Assembly: GCF_040412425.1 (NCBI RefSeq)
Contig: NC_089783.1
Span: forward strand, 45,372,625-45,436,624
DNA: 64,000 bases
Reading direction: 5' to 3'
Source of the DNA: Macrobrachium rosenbergii
Lineage: Eukaryota; Arthropoda; Malacostraca; Decapoda; Palaemonidae
Part shown: positions 1-15,339 of the stretch, piece after piece
Layout: every line of letters begins with the position of its first letter
Position numbering within the stretch: position 1 is the first letter of the stretch
Position numbers and translations under genes: made by a program
Notes under the pieces: generated by a model
Databases searched by the model: none
Seen by the model: the letters and a program-made list of their open reading frames with translations, nothing else
Told to the model about the DNA's origin: nothing

Positions 1-223
1 AAAAAAGTCTTATGATTGCGACACAGACAATTTTATCATGTCTTTCACTGGAGCCACAGCTAAAAGTATTAAACTTATATGCCATGTTACTATTAGCTAG
101 ACAGTCCCCAGTGTAGACTCTGGAGGTAATAGAGTACAAAAAGAAAGATAAAAACTACCTGGCGGATCATTCGAAAGGTATTTTACCAACAAGATGAGTT
201 TAGAAACATGACAGAACAAGTAA

Positions 224-601
224 AAAATGCGCCGAAGTTCCTTTCACGCAATCGAGTTTCCTGTACAGCCGCTACAGCGTATAATCAAGGCCACCGTAAA
301 TAGATCTATCTTTCGGTGGTCTCGGTATAATGCTGTATGAACCGCTGCCCATGAAACTTTAACCACGGGCCGGTGGTGGCCTATCCTGTATCGTTGCCAG
401 GAGCACGATTATGGCTAACTTGGTATGTTTGATGATTAGAGGGTGGATGATCAACACACCAGTTTGCAGCCCTTTAGCCTCAGTAGTTTTTAAGATCTGA
501 GGGTGGAAAGAAAAAGTGCGGACAGAAAAAAGTGCGGACAGAATAAAGTGCGGACGGACAGACAAAGCGGCACAATAGTTTTCTTTTACAGAAAACTGAA
601 A
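224..601 (-). repeat. Family A interspersed repeat, copy 1
   Basis: One of five related copies in the window (others near 1191, 31432, 42284 and 48222). Read on the minus strand it begins with a short hairpin around AGTTTTCTGT, passes through a T/C-rich stretch of CTGTCCG repeats, then a long internal hairpin whose stem contains GAGGCTAGAGGGCTGCAA and its complement, and ends near a GCGCCGAAG...CTTCGGCGC-type terminal hairpin. The terminal hairpin is decayed in this copy. No coding capacity is seen. It resembles a structured non-autonomous mobile element, but its class is unknown. Confidence 0.8.
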
Positions 602-1186
602 AGTGTGAAGTATCATAATACGTGAAGGTCCCTTAACATAAGTGTTGCCGCGTGAGATCGTGAACAGCTAATTGAAGGTTCTGGATATGTCGATAATGAT
701 ATCGATCAAAACATACCCTCGTCAGATACCAAAATGCTCATTCATCACATAATCAGGCGGCTATAAAGAATATCGCCAGGAAGAAATTTACGCAAATGAA
801 TACGCGAAGAATTATTCACTAAAGAAAGAGATAACAACGTTCAACAATTATTTACCTCTACTGACACCGTTTTGCTCTCAAGTAATCGCCAGGTCAGTGA
901 CGTTTTGAGTGGGCGTAAATGCAAAGGGGCAACGCAATAATTCTTGGCTAATTCATTCGACCAGCAATTAAAGGAGGGGTCGTAAATCATCTTCAAACTA
1001 TGAAGCCAAGTTCCGGAATTAAGCGAAGTTGTAAAGTTTGGTCGGAGACGCCAACCATCTCTCACGGAGTTTTGCTCCTCAGAAACTTCCGAGCTTTCAT
1101 TGGTGCTGTAATTCATCGGAGACGGCGCTGAGTATCTTTGAATATTCAGTGAAGACTAATCTACTCATTATCGAAGTAAAGACAGG
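602..1186. other. Unassigned spacer
   Basis: Sequence between two family A copies of the same orientation. Short open frames here show no recognisable domain, and no tandem structure is seen. Confidence 0.4.
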
Positions 1187-1190
1187 TAAA

Positions 1191-1594
1191 AAAAATGCGC
1201 CGAAGTTTCTTTGGCGCAGTCGAGTTTTCTGTACAGCGTATAATACTGTATGAAACTCTCGATGCGCTGCAGTATGAAACAGCTGCTACGACCGGGTAGC
1301 GTAGCGCTCAGTTGCTCCCTAGATGCGGTCAAGCAAAGATGAGTCGGCGACGCCTCCGGAGTTGGACTAGGCGGTGCCAGATGCATGATCATGGCTAACT
1401 TTACCTTTAAATAAAATAAAAAATACTGAGGCATGAGGACTGCAATTTGGTATGTTCGATGATTGGAGGGTGGATGATCAGCATACCAAATTGCAGCCCT
1501 GTAGCCTCAGTAGTTTTCAAGATCTGAATGCGGACAGAAAAAGTGCGGACGGACAGACAAATAGCCATCTCAATAGCTTTCTTTTACAGAAAAC
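1191..1594 (-). repeat. Family A interspersed repeat, copy 2
   Basis: Same orientation as copy 1 and about 0.6 kb away. The terminal hairpin (GCGCCGAAG...CTTTGGCGC on the plus strand near 1197) is preserved, as is the terminal ACAGAAAACT motif near 1585. Relative to the other copies it carries extra sequence near 1255-1420, so it is probably diverged or has an insertion. Non-coding. Confidence 0.78.
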
Positions 1595-1719
1595 TTAAAG
1601 GGAGAATTGAAAGAAAAATAAATCTCATTATAGAATTAATACCTGTCTGGTCGGTTTTAGAGGATCGTTCGGAAACACCTGTGTAGGACAATTATAGCGC
1701 AAATCTAGGGAAAGAGATC

Positions 1720-1720
<1 letters not shown>

Positions 1721-1783
<63 letters not shown>
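1721..1783. repeat. (GA)n microsatellite
   Basis: About 31 uninterrupted AG dinucleotides. The overlapping minus-strand frame of serine-leucine dipeptides is an artefact of this tract. Confidence 0.97.
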
Positions 1784-1785
<2 letters not shown>

Positions 1786-2454
1786 CTGTGACTGGTCGGT
1801 GCTTGTAATGAGTAAAAATAGAGATAACATACATGGCATGCGCACTCAGAAGGACATGTTTGCTGATTTTCATTATCAAAAGGACGAAATGTAATTAAAA
1901 AAAATAAACCTGGAAGAGTTAGATGATAAGGAAATCAATTCCTAACTTTGCCAAGCGGTTACCGAAGATGTGAGAGTGACTGAAAATGAGGACAATATAT
2001 GAGTAAAAGCTGGATTAAAATGAGACAAAGGAAAACCTGGAGAGATAGGGACTTTGGGATAACTGAAAATGATAACTCCAAGGAAAAATCATGGAAGTAT
2101 AAATTGAGAATAGGTTACAGAGGCAAAAACTGGTTTTAATGTATAACAAACCAACACTTCGAAAATTCACATTCGCATTTTATATCAAGGCTAACATAAC
2201 AAATAACGCCTTCCGCAGCCACTGCCGATGGTGCCTTATTTTTTCCTCTCTTCGCAGGGCAAACAATGCACGAGGTGTACTTCGGCATAAACACAGTATT
2301 TTTGGAGCGGGAGTCAAAAGCCATCGAATTTCAGTGCGCCATCTAATTGCAGAGGGATAAAATGGTTAGTTTTCTCACCTGGGCTGGAATGCTAATAGCG
2401 CTGCGTTTGTTTGCTTTTCGTAATTGCATGAATATTCATCGCCTTTCAATAGAC
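1784..2454. other. Unassigned spacer
   Basis: A G/A-rich, low-complexity segment (1880-2130) followed by a more balanced stretch (2190-2350) with overlapping open frames on both strands. None shows a signal peptide, domain or credible splice structure. I see no identifiable gene. Confidence 0.35.
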
Positions 2455-2486
2455 GGGGGGGGAGGAGGGAGGGGAGAGGAAGGGGG
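2455..2486 (+). other. G-run cluster, possible G-quadruplex
   Basis: Eight consecutive G followed by several GGA/GGGA runs and a final run of five G. There are four or more G-tracts with short loops on the plus strand, which satisfies the usual G-quadruplex pattern. Function is unknown. Confidence 0.45.
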
Positions 2487-2634
2487 TAGATGTGCTTTAT
2501 AATATTCCGTATCTCTTATTTTTTATGAGGTATGAACTATCTTAAGAAAAATGAGGTATGTGGTATATTTGTTCTTTTTGGAATCTCGTGGATGAAAAGG
2601 AACAAAGACATTCGTGCATGCAAGCACAAACATG

Positions 2635-4042
<1,408 letters not shown>

Positions 4043-4102
<60 letters not shown>

Positions 4103-4152
4103 CATACAGTATATGTATATGTGTATATATATATATTTTTTATTCATGTATC

Positions 4153-4210
<58 letters not shown>
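4043..4210. repeat. Two (TA)n tracts around a short linker
   Basis: TA runs at about 4043-4097 and 4156-4210, separated by about 58 bp that is itself TA/TG-rich. The arrangement is roughly symmetric. Confidence 0.95.
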
Positions 4211-4213
<3 letters not shown>

Positions 4214-4576
4214 GTGCGTGTGTCTGTGCTTGTGCGTGCATATGCCTTAAAGTCCAAATAAGACTTTGAGTCCTTGTTATGCAGAGACAAGCCACGACAC
4301 CTATTCATTACGCGCTCAAGAAGGAGAAAGTTTTTATCTCACAGGTAAACACATCTGCAAATATTGTTCATTTTACTAGTACCTACATGAACTCACCAAC
4401 ACTGTTGAAAAGCACTTAATTGTTTTGATTTTAAATGTAATCAGTTTGTCACGATTTGTAATCTGTTATCTAGGGTTCTTCAAACACTTTTACTAAATGA
4501 ATCAGTCATCATTAACCACAGGCATTGTTTAGTGTCTCACGAATATTGTGTAACGAACTTAATGGTGCATACTACG

Positions 4577-4998
4577 CTGCGCTGCCCGTCATGTCTCCCC
4601 AACCCTCCCGATACTCTACCTACCCCGCCCCCACACTGGGCGGACAAACAGGTTTGCAGGAGGAGTATGGATGCGTCATGTATCCCCTACCCTCCCGATA
4701 CTCAACCTGCCCCGCCCCCACTCTGGGTGGACAAACAGGTTTGCAGGAGGAGGGTGGATGTGTCATGTCTCCCCTATCCTCCTGATCCCCTACCACGCCC
4801 CCAGCCTGGGCGGACAAATAGGTTTGCAGGAGGAGGGTGGATGTGTCATGTCTCCCCTACCCTCCAGATCACCTACCTACCCCTTCCACAGCCTGGGCGG
4901 ACAAACAGATTTGCAGGAGGAGGGTGGATGTGTCATGTCTCCCCTACCCTCTCGATCACCTACCTGCCCGGCTCACACCAGGGACGGACAAACAAGAT
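4577..4998 (+). repeat. GC-rich minisatellite, about 85-bp unit, roughly five copies
   Basis: Each unit contains a C-rich part (CTCCCCTACCCTCC), a GGGCGGACAAACAGGTTTGC core and an AGGAGGGTGGATGTGTCATG part. The TTTGCAGGAGGA landmark recurs at about 4653, 4740, 4823 and 4910, giving a period of 83-87 bp. The array stays open in all three plus frames, giving proline-rich peptides, but this follows from composition. A related block lies inverted at 46965-47180. Confidence 0.9.
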
Positions 4999-5940
4999 CC
5001 ACTCGAATTTCATTATTATGGACGGATATTAATGAGTAATGGTCTGTTGTTTCCGGTAATGATCCATTGTCACATGGAAATGATTCATTTCCCTTTCAGA
5101 TATCTAAGGATCGGTGTAACCTTTTTATTTCTGGAAAACTCTTCTCGAAATGTTTGTTTTGAGTAGAGTGGTTTTGGCCATACGTACTGAAGATTCAAAG
5201 ATTTCGGTAATCGTTGTGTCACGACTATGCGTGATTTTCTTCAATGGAATGCTACGTAACCGTCGTTTCTTATCTTTGTAAAATTATTTATTTCTTCAAG
5301 AATTTTCCAAGATGCGTTCAACTTCGTTACTCCTTATTTGTTCTATTTAATTAAAGGGTTTTCATAGTAGCTCAGACACTAGAGGGAACGTTTTGAAGGC
5401 GAGTCATCCTCGGAAGTATCCTTCAGAATTAGTTAGATAATGATGAAGGGTTTTAAATAATTAATAAAAAATTGTCTATATGTACAAACAACTACGAAAA
5501 TTTCACCATATTGGAAACAATTGGAATTACATACTGTCAAAAGAACATTAAGAATTATAAAAATCTATGACAGTGTTCAAATAGAAATTACGTAAAAGAA
5601 GAAAAAAAAAAGTTGCTCTCGACAGATATCCAACTTATTGTTCTAGAATGCAGTCTTCCACAATAAACATTCGATGCTTTTAATTTTGCCGATAGCATTC
5701 GTGTTACATTAAACGGAAAACCCTTACTTAATAACAAATAATCTCGAACATTTGTTGCAGATATCGCAACTGTGTAAAAGTCGATGTTCTGACTGATTAA
5801 AAAGATGAAAGGAAAAAGTGGAGAATGTCAAGAGGAACAAATGAACCATACCACTTGAATATGTAGTATATAGTAATGTTGAATTAAAGACGCTACTAAC
5901 GATTTAGAAACAAACCTAAAATAGAATTGCACTTTAAAGA
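4999..5940. other. Unassigned AT-rich spacer
   Basis: Unique AT-rich sequence with no frame longer than about 100 codons, no tandem repeat and no recognisable element. Confidence 0.4.
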
Positions 5941-6116
5941 GTCATTCCAAACAGCTAGCACACGAAGGCTTGTTTATTTGTGTAACCTGCCATACGTGGA
6001 ATTTTTGCAGCGGGGGCTTAACGAAGTGTGTCTCTTACAGTAAATCAAGGGTTGTGAGATGAAAGACATGACAGGGGATGCTGGATTAAGCGACAGCCAT
6101 TAATCCCTAACGGCTC

Positions 6117-6168
<52 letters not shown>

Positions 6169-6212
6169 AGGGAATTCTGGATTAAGCGACAGCCATTAAT
6201 CCCTAACGGCTC

Positions 6213-6272
<60 letters not shown>

Positions 6273-6311
6273 AGGGAATTCTGGATTAAGTGACGGCTAT
6301 TAATCCCCAAC

Positions 6312-6373
<62 letters not shown>

Positions 6374-6423
6374 CTAAAAGGGAATGCTGGATTAAGTGAC
6401 GGCCATTAATCCCCAACGACTCG

Positions 6424-6474
<51 letters not shown>

Positions 6475-6528
6475 CTTAAAAAGAATGCTGGATTAAGTGA
6501 CAGCCATTAATCCCCAACGACTCGAAAC

Positions 6529-6589
<61 letters not shown>

Positions 6590-6690
6590 CTCCGTAGCTC
6601 TCGCCAAGGTTTTGCATGATGAGGAAAATCCCTGTCCGCAAAGACCCGGTAATGCTCTACGGGAGGAAAATGGAGAAGCGAAGTATGAAG
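5941..6690. repeat. Duplicated block with GA-bearing compound minisatellite (copy 1)
   Basis: A 170-bp leader (5941-6118) is followed by about five units of roughly 110 bp. Each unit joins a unique part (TGCTGGATTAAGCGACAG, CATTAATCCCTAACG) to a (GA)n run of 35-60 bp. It closes with CCCTCCGTAGCTCTCG (about 6590) and a tail to 6690. The whole structure recurs at 7389-7720 with one unit only. Confidence 0.92.
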
Positions 6691-7388
6691 AGGGATTGTA
6701 ATGTGTATGGGAAAGGTGTCTATGCCAAAAGGGCACGGAAAACAGATTAAAAAATCGGAATTAATAGCGATTTATGAAGTCTGAGACAGTGCAAAGATTA
6801 CTATAAAATACATTGGTTCTTTGAGTTCATGGAAACCGAATGAGAAAAAAATATATCAAAAGTTTCAAAGTAAGGAAACAAGTAAGGTAAACGGAAATGG
6901 GGAAATGAAGGGAGGTAGGGAAAAAAGACAAGTAAATGTAAAAAAAAAAAAAGGAAATAAAATAGCTGAAAAAAATTGAAACCAGAGGGAAAATTCAGGT
7001 ACTGGTAAATGATCAAATTAGCGAAAAAAACTGGAAAATAGAATATTTAGAGCATAAGTGAAGCAAATACTTGAATTAAAGGGTCAAATATTATAGAGAA
7101 ACTAAAACATTTTAATTTTATCTAAAATAAAGAAAAATACTCTTATAGCGTAAACACTGTCTGCCTTATCCAATGCTATCACATTTTCTTTTCAAAATCC
7201 AACGCTCATTATCTCACATAACGCCTGTCTAAAACCCAGGGTTTCAAAAAAATGTTTTCTCCTCACTTTTACGTCTCAAATCTTTAAGAGTGAATTATAA
7301 ATTACGTAGTAATGACCAATTAAAGACCGCTGAACAGTCTGGAGAGTTTAGAAACAGAGTGAAATCTGAAAGGAAACGGAATTTTAAT
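6691..7388. other. Unassigned A-rich spacer between duplicated blocks
   Basis: Purine-rich (6830-6990) then mixed AT-rich sequence separating the two copies of the duplicated block. No gene is seen. Confidence 0.4.
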
Positions 7389-7577
7389 CAGTCATTCCAA
7401 ACAGCCGAATCACGAAAGCTTGTTTATTTGTGTAACCTGCCGTACGCGGGATGACTGACTGGTCGAGTGGCTTTTGCAGCGGTGGCTTAACGAAGTGTGT
7501 CTCTTAAATCAAGGGTTGTGAGATGAAAGACATGAAAGGGAATGCTGGATTAAGCGGCGGCCATTAATCCCAAATGG

Positions 7578-7634
<57 letters not shown>

Positions 7635-7720
7635 CTCCGTAGCTCTCGTAAAGTTTTTGCATGGTGGGGAAAATTCTCGTCCGTAAAGACCCGATAATTC
7701 TCTACGGGAGGAGAATTAAT
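7389..7720. repeat. Duplicated block, single-unit copy 2
   Basis: Matches the leader, one unit and the tail of 5941-6690 (shared landmarks GTCATTCCAAACAGC, CTTGTTTATTTGTGTAACCT, ATCAAGGGTTGTGAGATGAA and CCCTCCGTAGCTCTCG). It has one GA run of about 52 bp instead of five. About 24 extra bases lie near 7450-7475. Copy 1 therefore amplified after duplication, or copy 2 contracted. Confidence 0.9.
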
Positions 7721-7782
7721 TGATTGATTGATTAATTGTGGGTTATCTGGCGTCACAGCTACCAGGGAAGGGAGGAGAATGG

Positions 7783-7860
7783 AAAGGTGAAATAAAGAGA
7801 TAAAGGAATGTGCATGGAAAAAAAGGTGAAATAAAGAGATAAAGGAATGTGCATGGAAAA
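7783..7860 (+). repeat. Two-copy tandem duplication, about 38 bp
   Basis: The string GGTGAAATAAAGAGATAAAG followed by GAATGTGCATGGAAAA occurs twice in direct succession with almost no divergence, so it is recent. Confidence 0.9.
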
Positions 7861-8798
7861 TATGTATAGGTAGCTTGGTTTTAATAAAAAAAATAATCTT
7901 CTAAAATGCGTATGTATTTGTATTTACCAAAGCTACATAAGGGTTTCAGAGACATCTGTCTCGTATCGTAAGAGAGAGGCAAGCGATAAGTTACCAGGAT
8001 CAGCCACACCCCACTCGGTGTGAAACACACTTACGCACAAACACATCTTCAACCTCGAACAGGAGGCAATGCATGGAACAAACAACGAGTACAATTTTAC
8101 AAACAGATCATTCTACAAGGGGATGTTAGGGCAAAGCACAAACATTTTCGATATCCCTGAATAAAATAAATATCATGCCGGGAAGCATACTCCTGAGATG
8201 TTTACTAGTATTGCACCATCCCCTTTTTTTGCTATGCGCCTAGGTTAGGTTAGGTTAGATTATAACAACACGGAGATTGGCGTAAATTGGGCGTGGGAAA
8301 CATGATGAGATTCTTTTCAAGAAAATTCTATGGTTGGTTTTTAAGATATGGCGTTCCGCTTTTTTCAGGGAAAGGTCTCGGTACTCGGTTGCATCTCGGG
8401 AAAATGCTGCCAAGAAGCGGCAAACTGACAACCACTTAGCATCACGCCACCTTCCGATGCAAACGCGTTGTTGTGCTTTTCAAACGTAAGAATCTTTTCT
8501 TAAAAACACCACTGAACTACCTTCTAACTCCTCTTTCACGTTTCATCACTAGTTAACATTGAAGTAATTTAATGTTTATCATTTAAGCATTACCATTGTC
8601 ATTATTATTATTATTACTATGATTATCATAACTTCAAATACATATTTTATTCCTTGAAGAGGCATGGCATAAGACAAGCAACCTCATCTCTCTTAATGAC
8701 TGCTTGGAAACTGAAGGTTCTTGAAGGGTAATACCGTCTGAAGCATCCTTAGAAGAAGAAAGGGTATATATATATACAGTATATACTCTGTATATATG

Positions 8799-8804
<6 letters not shown>
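7861..8804. other. Unassigned spacer
   Basis: Unique sequence apart from the telomere-like run at 8241. It includes a GC-balanced part (8270-8480) with no credible reading frame. Confidence 0.35.
8241..8259 (+). repeat. Short interstitial TTAGG-like run
   Basis: Three to four tandem TAGGT pentamers, the arthropod telomere unit. This is too short to mean a telomere; it may be a healed break or chance. Confidence 0.5.

Positions 8805-8862
<58 letters not shown>
8805..8862. repeat. (TA)n microsatellite
   Basis: About 28 TA units, with shorter TATA-rich stretches on both sides (8765-8804 and 8863-8876). Confidence 0.95.
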
Positions 8863-8865
<3 letters not shown>

Positions 8866-8997
8866 TTATATATATACCTTTCATTAAAGCCTCCGGGTGT
8901 TCAGAAGCGTGGAACATTCATGTTTGGGGCAAATGGAATTCGAGATAGGGTAGAGCATTTCCTTTCCCTTGTCTCCAGGGATACAAAAGATGTATGT

Positions 8998-9000
<3 letters not shown>

Positions 9001-9054
<54 letters not shown>
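9001..9054. repeat. (GA)n microsatellite
   Basis: About 27 uninterrupted GA units. Confidence 0.97.
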
Positions 9055-9056
<2 letters not shown>

Positions 9057-9121
9057 CTATTCAAAATACATATTCTGACCGTTTCTGTTCGCTCAAACAA
9101 CTTATTAACTCATAGCCTCAA

Positions 9122-9190
<69 letters not shown>
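9122..9190. repeat. (TA)n microsatellite
   Basis: About 34 uninterrupted TA units, 70 bp after the GA tract. Confidence 0.97.
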
Positions 9191-9192
<2 letters not shown>

Positions 9193-9735
9193 TAGGGGTT
9201 CCTTATTATAGCCCCTATCTTACCTTCGTAGAAACCAGAAGCTATTTTTCATTCTTGCCTGCCTTTTTCACTTCCTGATAGCCCGGTAGATTACAGAGAC
9301 AATTCTACTACAATTTTGGTTTCTCTACAGCCACTTACTTTTTTAGTGGCTTAAATGTACCAGAGTGTAAGCATAGTTACTGTGGAAGGAAGTGGACCAA
9401 TTATCATCGGAGGTTATTTTTTTTTTATCTTTTATCATCGAAGGTTATTTGGTTCTCAGTGGAAGATGCACATTACGAAAAAGGTATTTCACGTTTATAT
9501 TGCTACATAGTTATGGGGTATAAGGACCTGCTAAGCATGAATGGGGTATTTCTATAAAGAGCTTTTTGCAGATTCCAGTTAGATTTTTATGTACAACAGG
9601 TTAGCGGGCAATGCAGCATATCTTAGGATTTGAAACTGAATATGTAGAAAGTAAGTGCTTGATCAACAGTTGCACAGTTGGACCTTCCGCTCATCCGGGA
9701 AACACACACATATTTCGCCTTCTGTACCCTTCCTG
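9191..9735. other. Unassigned spacer
   Basis: Unique sequence with a small local duplication (ATCATCGRAGGTTATTT at about 9403 and 9434). No gene is recognised. Confidence 0.35.
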
Positions 9736-9793
9736 CACACACACAGACACACACACGCACACACACAGACACACACACGTACACACACACACA

Positions 9794-9869
<76 letters not shown>

Positions 9870-9872
9870 TAT
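9736..9872. repeat. Compound (CA)n-(TA)n microsatellite
   Basis: An interrupted ACAC tract (9736-9795) passes directly into about 35 TA units. Confidence 0.96.
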
Positions 9873-10895
<1,023 letters not shown>

Positions 10896-10956
10896 AATAT
10901 CGATATCACTCTAAGGAAGATTCAGCCCCATAACAGCTCAGGCTGATCATAGATAA

Positions 10957-11070
10957 CAGTGACTTTATCCACTGATCTTTCAAGAAAAAAAAACTGATAC
11001 TAGTGATTTTATCCACTGATCTTTCAAGAAAAAAAACAGATAACAGTGATTTTATCCACTGATCTATCAA
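10957..11070 (+). repeat. Three-copy tandem repeat, about 50 bp
   Basis: Unit: AGTGATTTTATCCACTGATC followed by TTTCAAGAAAAAAA. Three copies lie head to tail; the third ends in TATCAATAAAAG. Confidence 0.9.
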
Positions 11071-11217
11071 TAAAAGACAAGCTGATTGCTTCTCTGTTAA
11101 AAATTCTGAAAAATTCAATCTCTATACTTAGAGTCAAAATCAACCCATCTCCGCCATGATAACTGAGTACTAAGTTTGTAAAACCGCGGATAGAGTGGAA
11201 ATAACAGCAAGTATTTT

Positions 11218-12950
11218 AGTGATCATAATATTCCATTAAAGAGATTAAAAGGAGAGAATAATATTGATGAAGAAAGGTATCCCAAAGTAGAAGGTATCCC
11301 AGAATGGAAAGACTTTGTCTGAAGAAAATGCAGTCCTAGGTCGATGGAGTGAGTAGTCAAAAGATTTGTTGAATGTGAAGAATGGATGAGAGGTAGGCAA
11401 GAATGACCAAATCTGGAAGACAGTGTTCAGTAATGCTTCTGCAAGTGAGTACTGAGGATGTGAGGAGGGCAATTACGTGGCTGAAAATGGCAAGACATCG
11501 GTTGACAGGGTTACGAATGAGATGCTACTGGCGACAATTCCTCGTTGGGGAGTCGGTAGAGTTGTCGGCTAGCGCTTGCTAGTCCCGAGTTCGAGTCTCC
11601 AGCCGGCTAATGAAGAATTAGGGGAATTTATTTCTGGTGATAGAAATTCATCTCTCGCTATAATGTGGTTCGGATTCCACAATATAGGTCCCGTTGCTAG
11701 GTAACCAATTGGTTCTAAGCCACGTAAAATTAGTCTAATCCTTCTGGCCAGCCCTAGGAGAGCTGTTAATCAGCTCAGTGGTCTGGTAAAACTAAGGTAT
11801 ACTTATTTGTATTTTTTGGTAAAAGTCTGAGTGGATGGTTAAATATACCTGGCGAGAGGAAAGTTGAAAATACTGGGTGAGGGGATTTGCTGAGAGAGTA
11901 AGGCAGGTGTCAGAAGGAGAGACAAGGTCTGAACACAACGGATTTGTGGCTCAAGTTCGTATCTGCCAAGAAACGTCTTTGGGGATCAAGAGTAAAGGGG
12001 ATACTGTATGTGACATTCTTGAGCCTAGATAAACCTTGACAAAACTGATGGAGATGCGTCGTTGGGGGTCTTGTGGGTTTGTGATATTAAAGATCATTGC
12101 TGAGAATGATTAACTCCTTCATGGAGGTGAATTTATGCTGAATACGAATATAAGAAAATGACTGGAAGAGGTGGGTTTGTCACCAGGATGAGTTGTGTCT
12201 CCATGGGCTTTTAATATCCTTATGGATGAAGTAACATAGGAAATAGGCGAAACTACATAAGACATAAGTGCAAAGTTTTGCTTTAAGAAAATGCATCATA
12301 AATAGTCGATGTTTACAATAAGAGGCAATTGAAAGTGTCTGGGAGCAGAAGTAAGGTTGTAAAGGTCAGTTGGTAAGAGGAGTATGTAGCAATGACTACT
12401 AGTGTGGATGATGAAACTGATGGATTGAAAATACTATATGGGAGTAAGTGTTACAATTGACCAGAGGATGAGATAAGAGTTAAATTACTGAGTGTGCAAA
12501 AATGTGGAAGAGAGACTGAATGTCCATGAAATCCAAGTTTGGAACGCGTAAAAGATTGCTGATATTGCTTTCCTGTACAGACATGAAGAATGAACAGCAA
12601 ATGCAAATGAGAGAAAGAAAATTAACCTGGTAAATTGTTTGCACAGCATGAGTGGTGCAACAGTAGCTGAAAGGATTATGAATATCACAAAGCATACAAA
12701 ATGCGAGAATGGTGACACTTTGATTTGATCATCAAATCAGTGCTGTGAGATGGTTCAGTCCTGAGGAAAGAATGGATGACTATAGCCTAGACAAAAGGGG
12801 GCAGAATTCAGTGATGCTAACAGGAAGGACGAGATGACGACCAAGAAAGTACTGTAATGAACAGTAAGAGCCCTTGGAATGAAGGGTTCTCATAATTAGA
12901 GAGCTCGAGAGTACATTAAGAGTAGACGTATTTAGCAGAGACTGCTTATG
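11218..12950 (+). pseudogene. Degenerate LINE (non-LTR) reverse transcriptase
   Basis: Conceptual translation of the plus strand, with many stops and frameshifts, follows the usual order of a non-LTR reverse transcriptase. An N-terminal RT part near 11340-11530 has an RWSE-like segment, a leucine-leucine-asparagine segment and a VTNEML-like segment. A decayed motif A reading FLSLDKP lies at about 12016-12036. A clear finger/palm motif reading VGLSPG, stop, VVSPWAFNILMDEV lies at 12171-12233. The C-terminal tail has RWFSPEERMDDYSL at about 12749 and a GRPRK-like piece at about 12830. The YADD catalytic box could not be found. A SINE (11536-11806) interrupts it, so the LINE was in place before the SINE. 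The clade is not assigned, and the element is clearly dead. Confidence 0.75.
11536..11806 (+). mobile_element. tRNA-derived SINE (SINE-1), copy 1
   Basis: Its head has a tRNA-like region: an A-box-like GTCGGTAGAGTTG and a strong pol III B-box GAGTTCGAGTC (about 11589). The shared body follows (GGAATTTATTTCTGGTGATA, GGTTCGGATTCCACAATA, CCCGTTGCTAGGTAACCAAT, AGCCCTAGGAGAGCTGTTAA), ending in AAACTAAGGTATACTT. It matches the copies at 51440 and 63624 over about 270 bp. It sits inside the decayed LINE. No clean target duplication is visible here. Confidence 0.9.
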
Positions 12951-13079
12951 GAGTGTCTGCTGCGCTGCTCATGAGCCTGTTCTTTAGGTCATGGTAGGGT
13001 TAGGTATTTAAAGCAATATTGCTGGAGGAATTTTCTGCACAAGGACTAAATCGACAATTTAGCAATCAGAGTAGGAATA

Positions 13080-13792
<713 letters not shown>

Positions 13793-13799
13793 GTATATA

Positions 13800-14544
13800 T
13801 AAATTCATTTTCATAACCAGAAAATCATGGATACGTAAAAATGGAACGCCATTTCAACGCATCAACAACAGTAATGAATATTTTGTTCTTCGCCCAAGAA
13901 AAAAACAAGAAACATTAATGAAATTTACCGAGAAAAAAATTGGTGTCATTTCATTTTGAATAAGATTTAACTGAACAACGCTAACTAGACTGGACTCTTT
14001 TTCTACACTGCCGCGGCTGTTGACAAATCATTATCTCTCGCTGTGACGCTAAAGGGATTAATTATTTATTTTGCCTGTAAAGGTTTATGATAAGCGTTTT
14101 ATGTCTGAGCATAGATTACCATTATGTAGCATAATATTTACGATGTAGCGTCAGTCTACTCATACTTTTTCACGGAGCGAGACTTAATTAGTATATTTTG
14201 AAAACATATTTTCTGTCAACACAATCATTTTTATGTGCCTACACAAATATCTAATCATCTTGTTACTATGCCTGATAGCACAAAAATGAAATATATAAAA
14301 AAGTATTCAAATAATCTGAAATTTAAGTAGAGACGAATTAGGAAGAAATCTTTGGGTATTTAGTCTTAAAGGTTTCTGGTAAATTAGTATTTTTCAAGCT
14401 AAGGAATGGAATGAAAGTTGTCCCATGTTTTTGTGCTACATTACATGTCTTTGTTGACGTAAACAAATAATGGCAAAATAATTCGAAGAGAATTATTAAG
14501 GCAATGAGTATTTCACACAGATATTATAAATTAATTCTGGATTG

Positions 14545-14545
<1 letters not shown>
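13800..14545. other. Unassigned AT-rich spacer
   Basis: Unique AT-rich DNA between two long TA tracts. No frame, tandem repeat or transposon signature is recognised. Confidence 0.4.

Positions 14546-15339
<794 letters not shown>

Noticed and set aside
4532..5032. 166-codon proline-rich frame
   Set aside because: All three plus frames are open through the GC-rich minisatellite, so openness carries no coding information.
6120..6590. CRISPR-like alternation of repeat and unique sequence
   Set aside because: The 'spacers' are identical to each other and the variable part is a GA run, so this is a compound minisatellite.
11580..11610. Possible tRNA gene (B-box)
   Set aside because: The B-box belongs to SINE-1. 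The cloverleaf cannot be completed and the same sequence occurs three times with a 270-bp shared body and target duplications.
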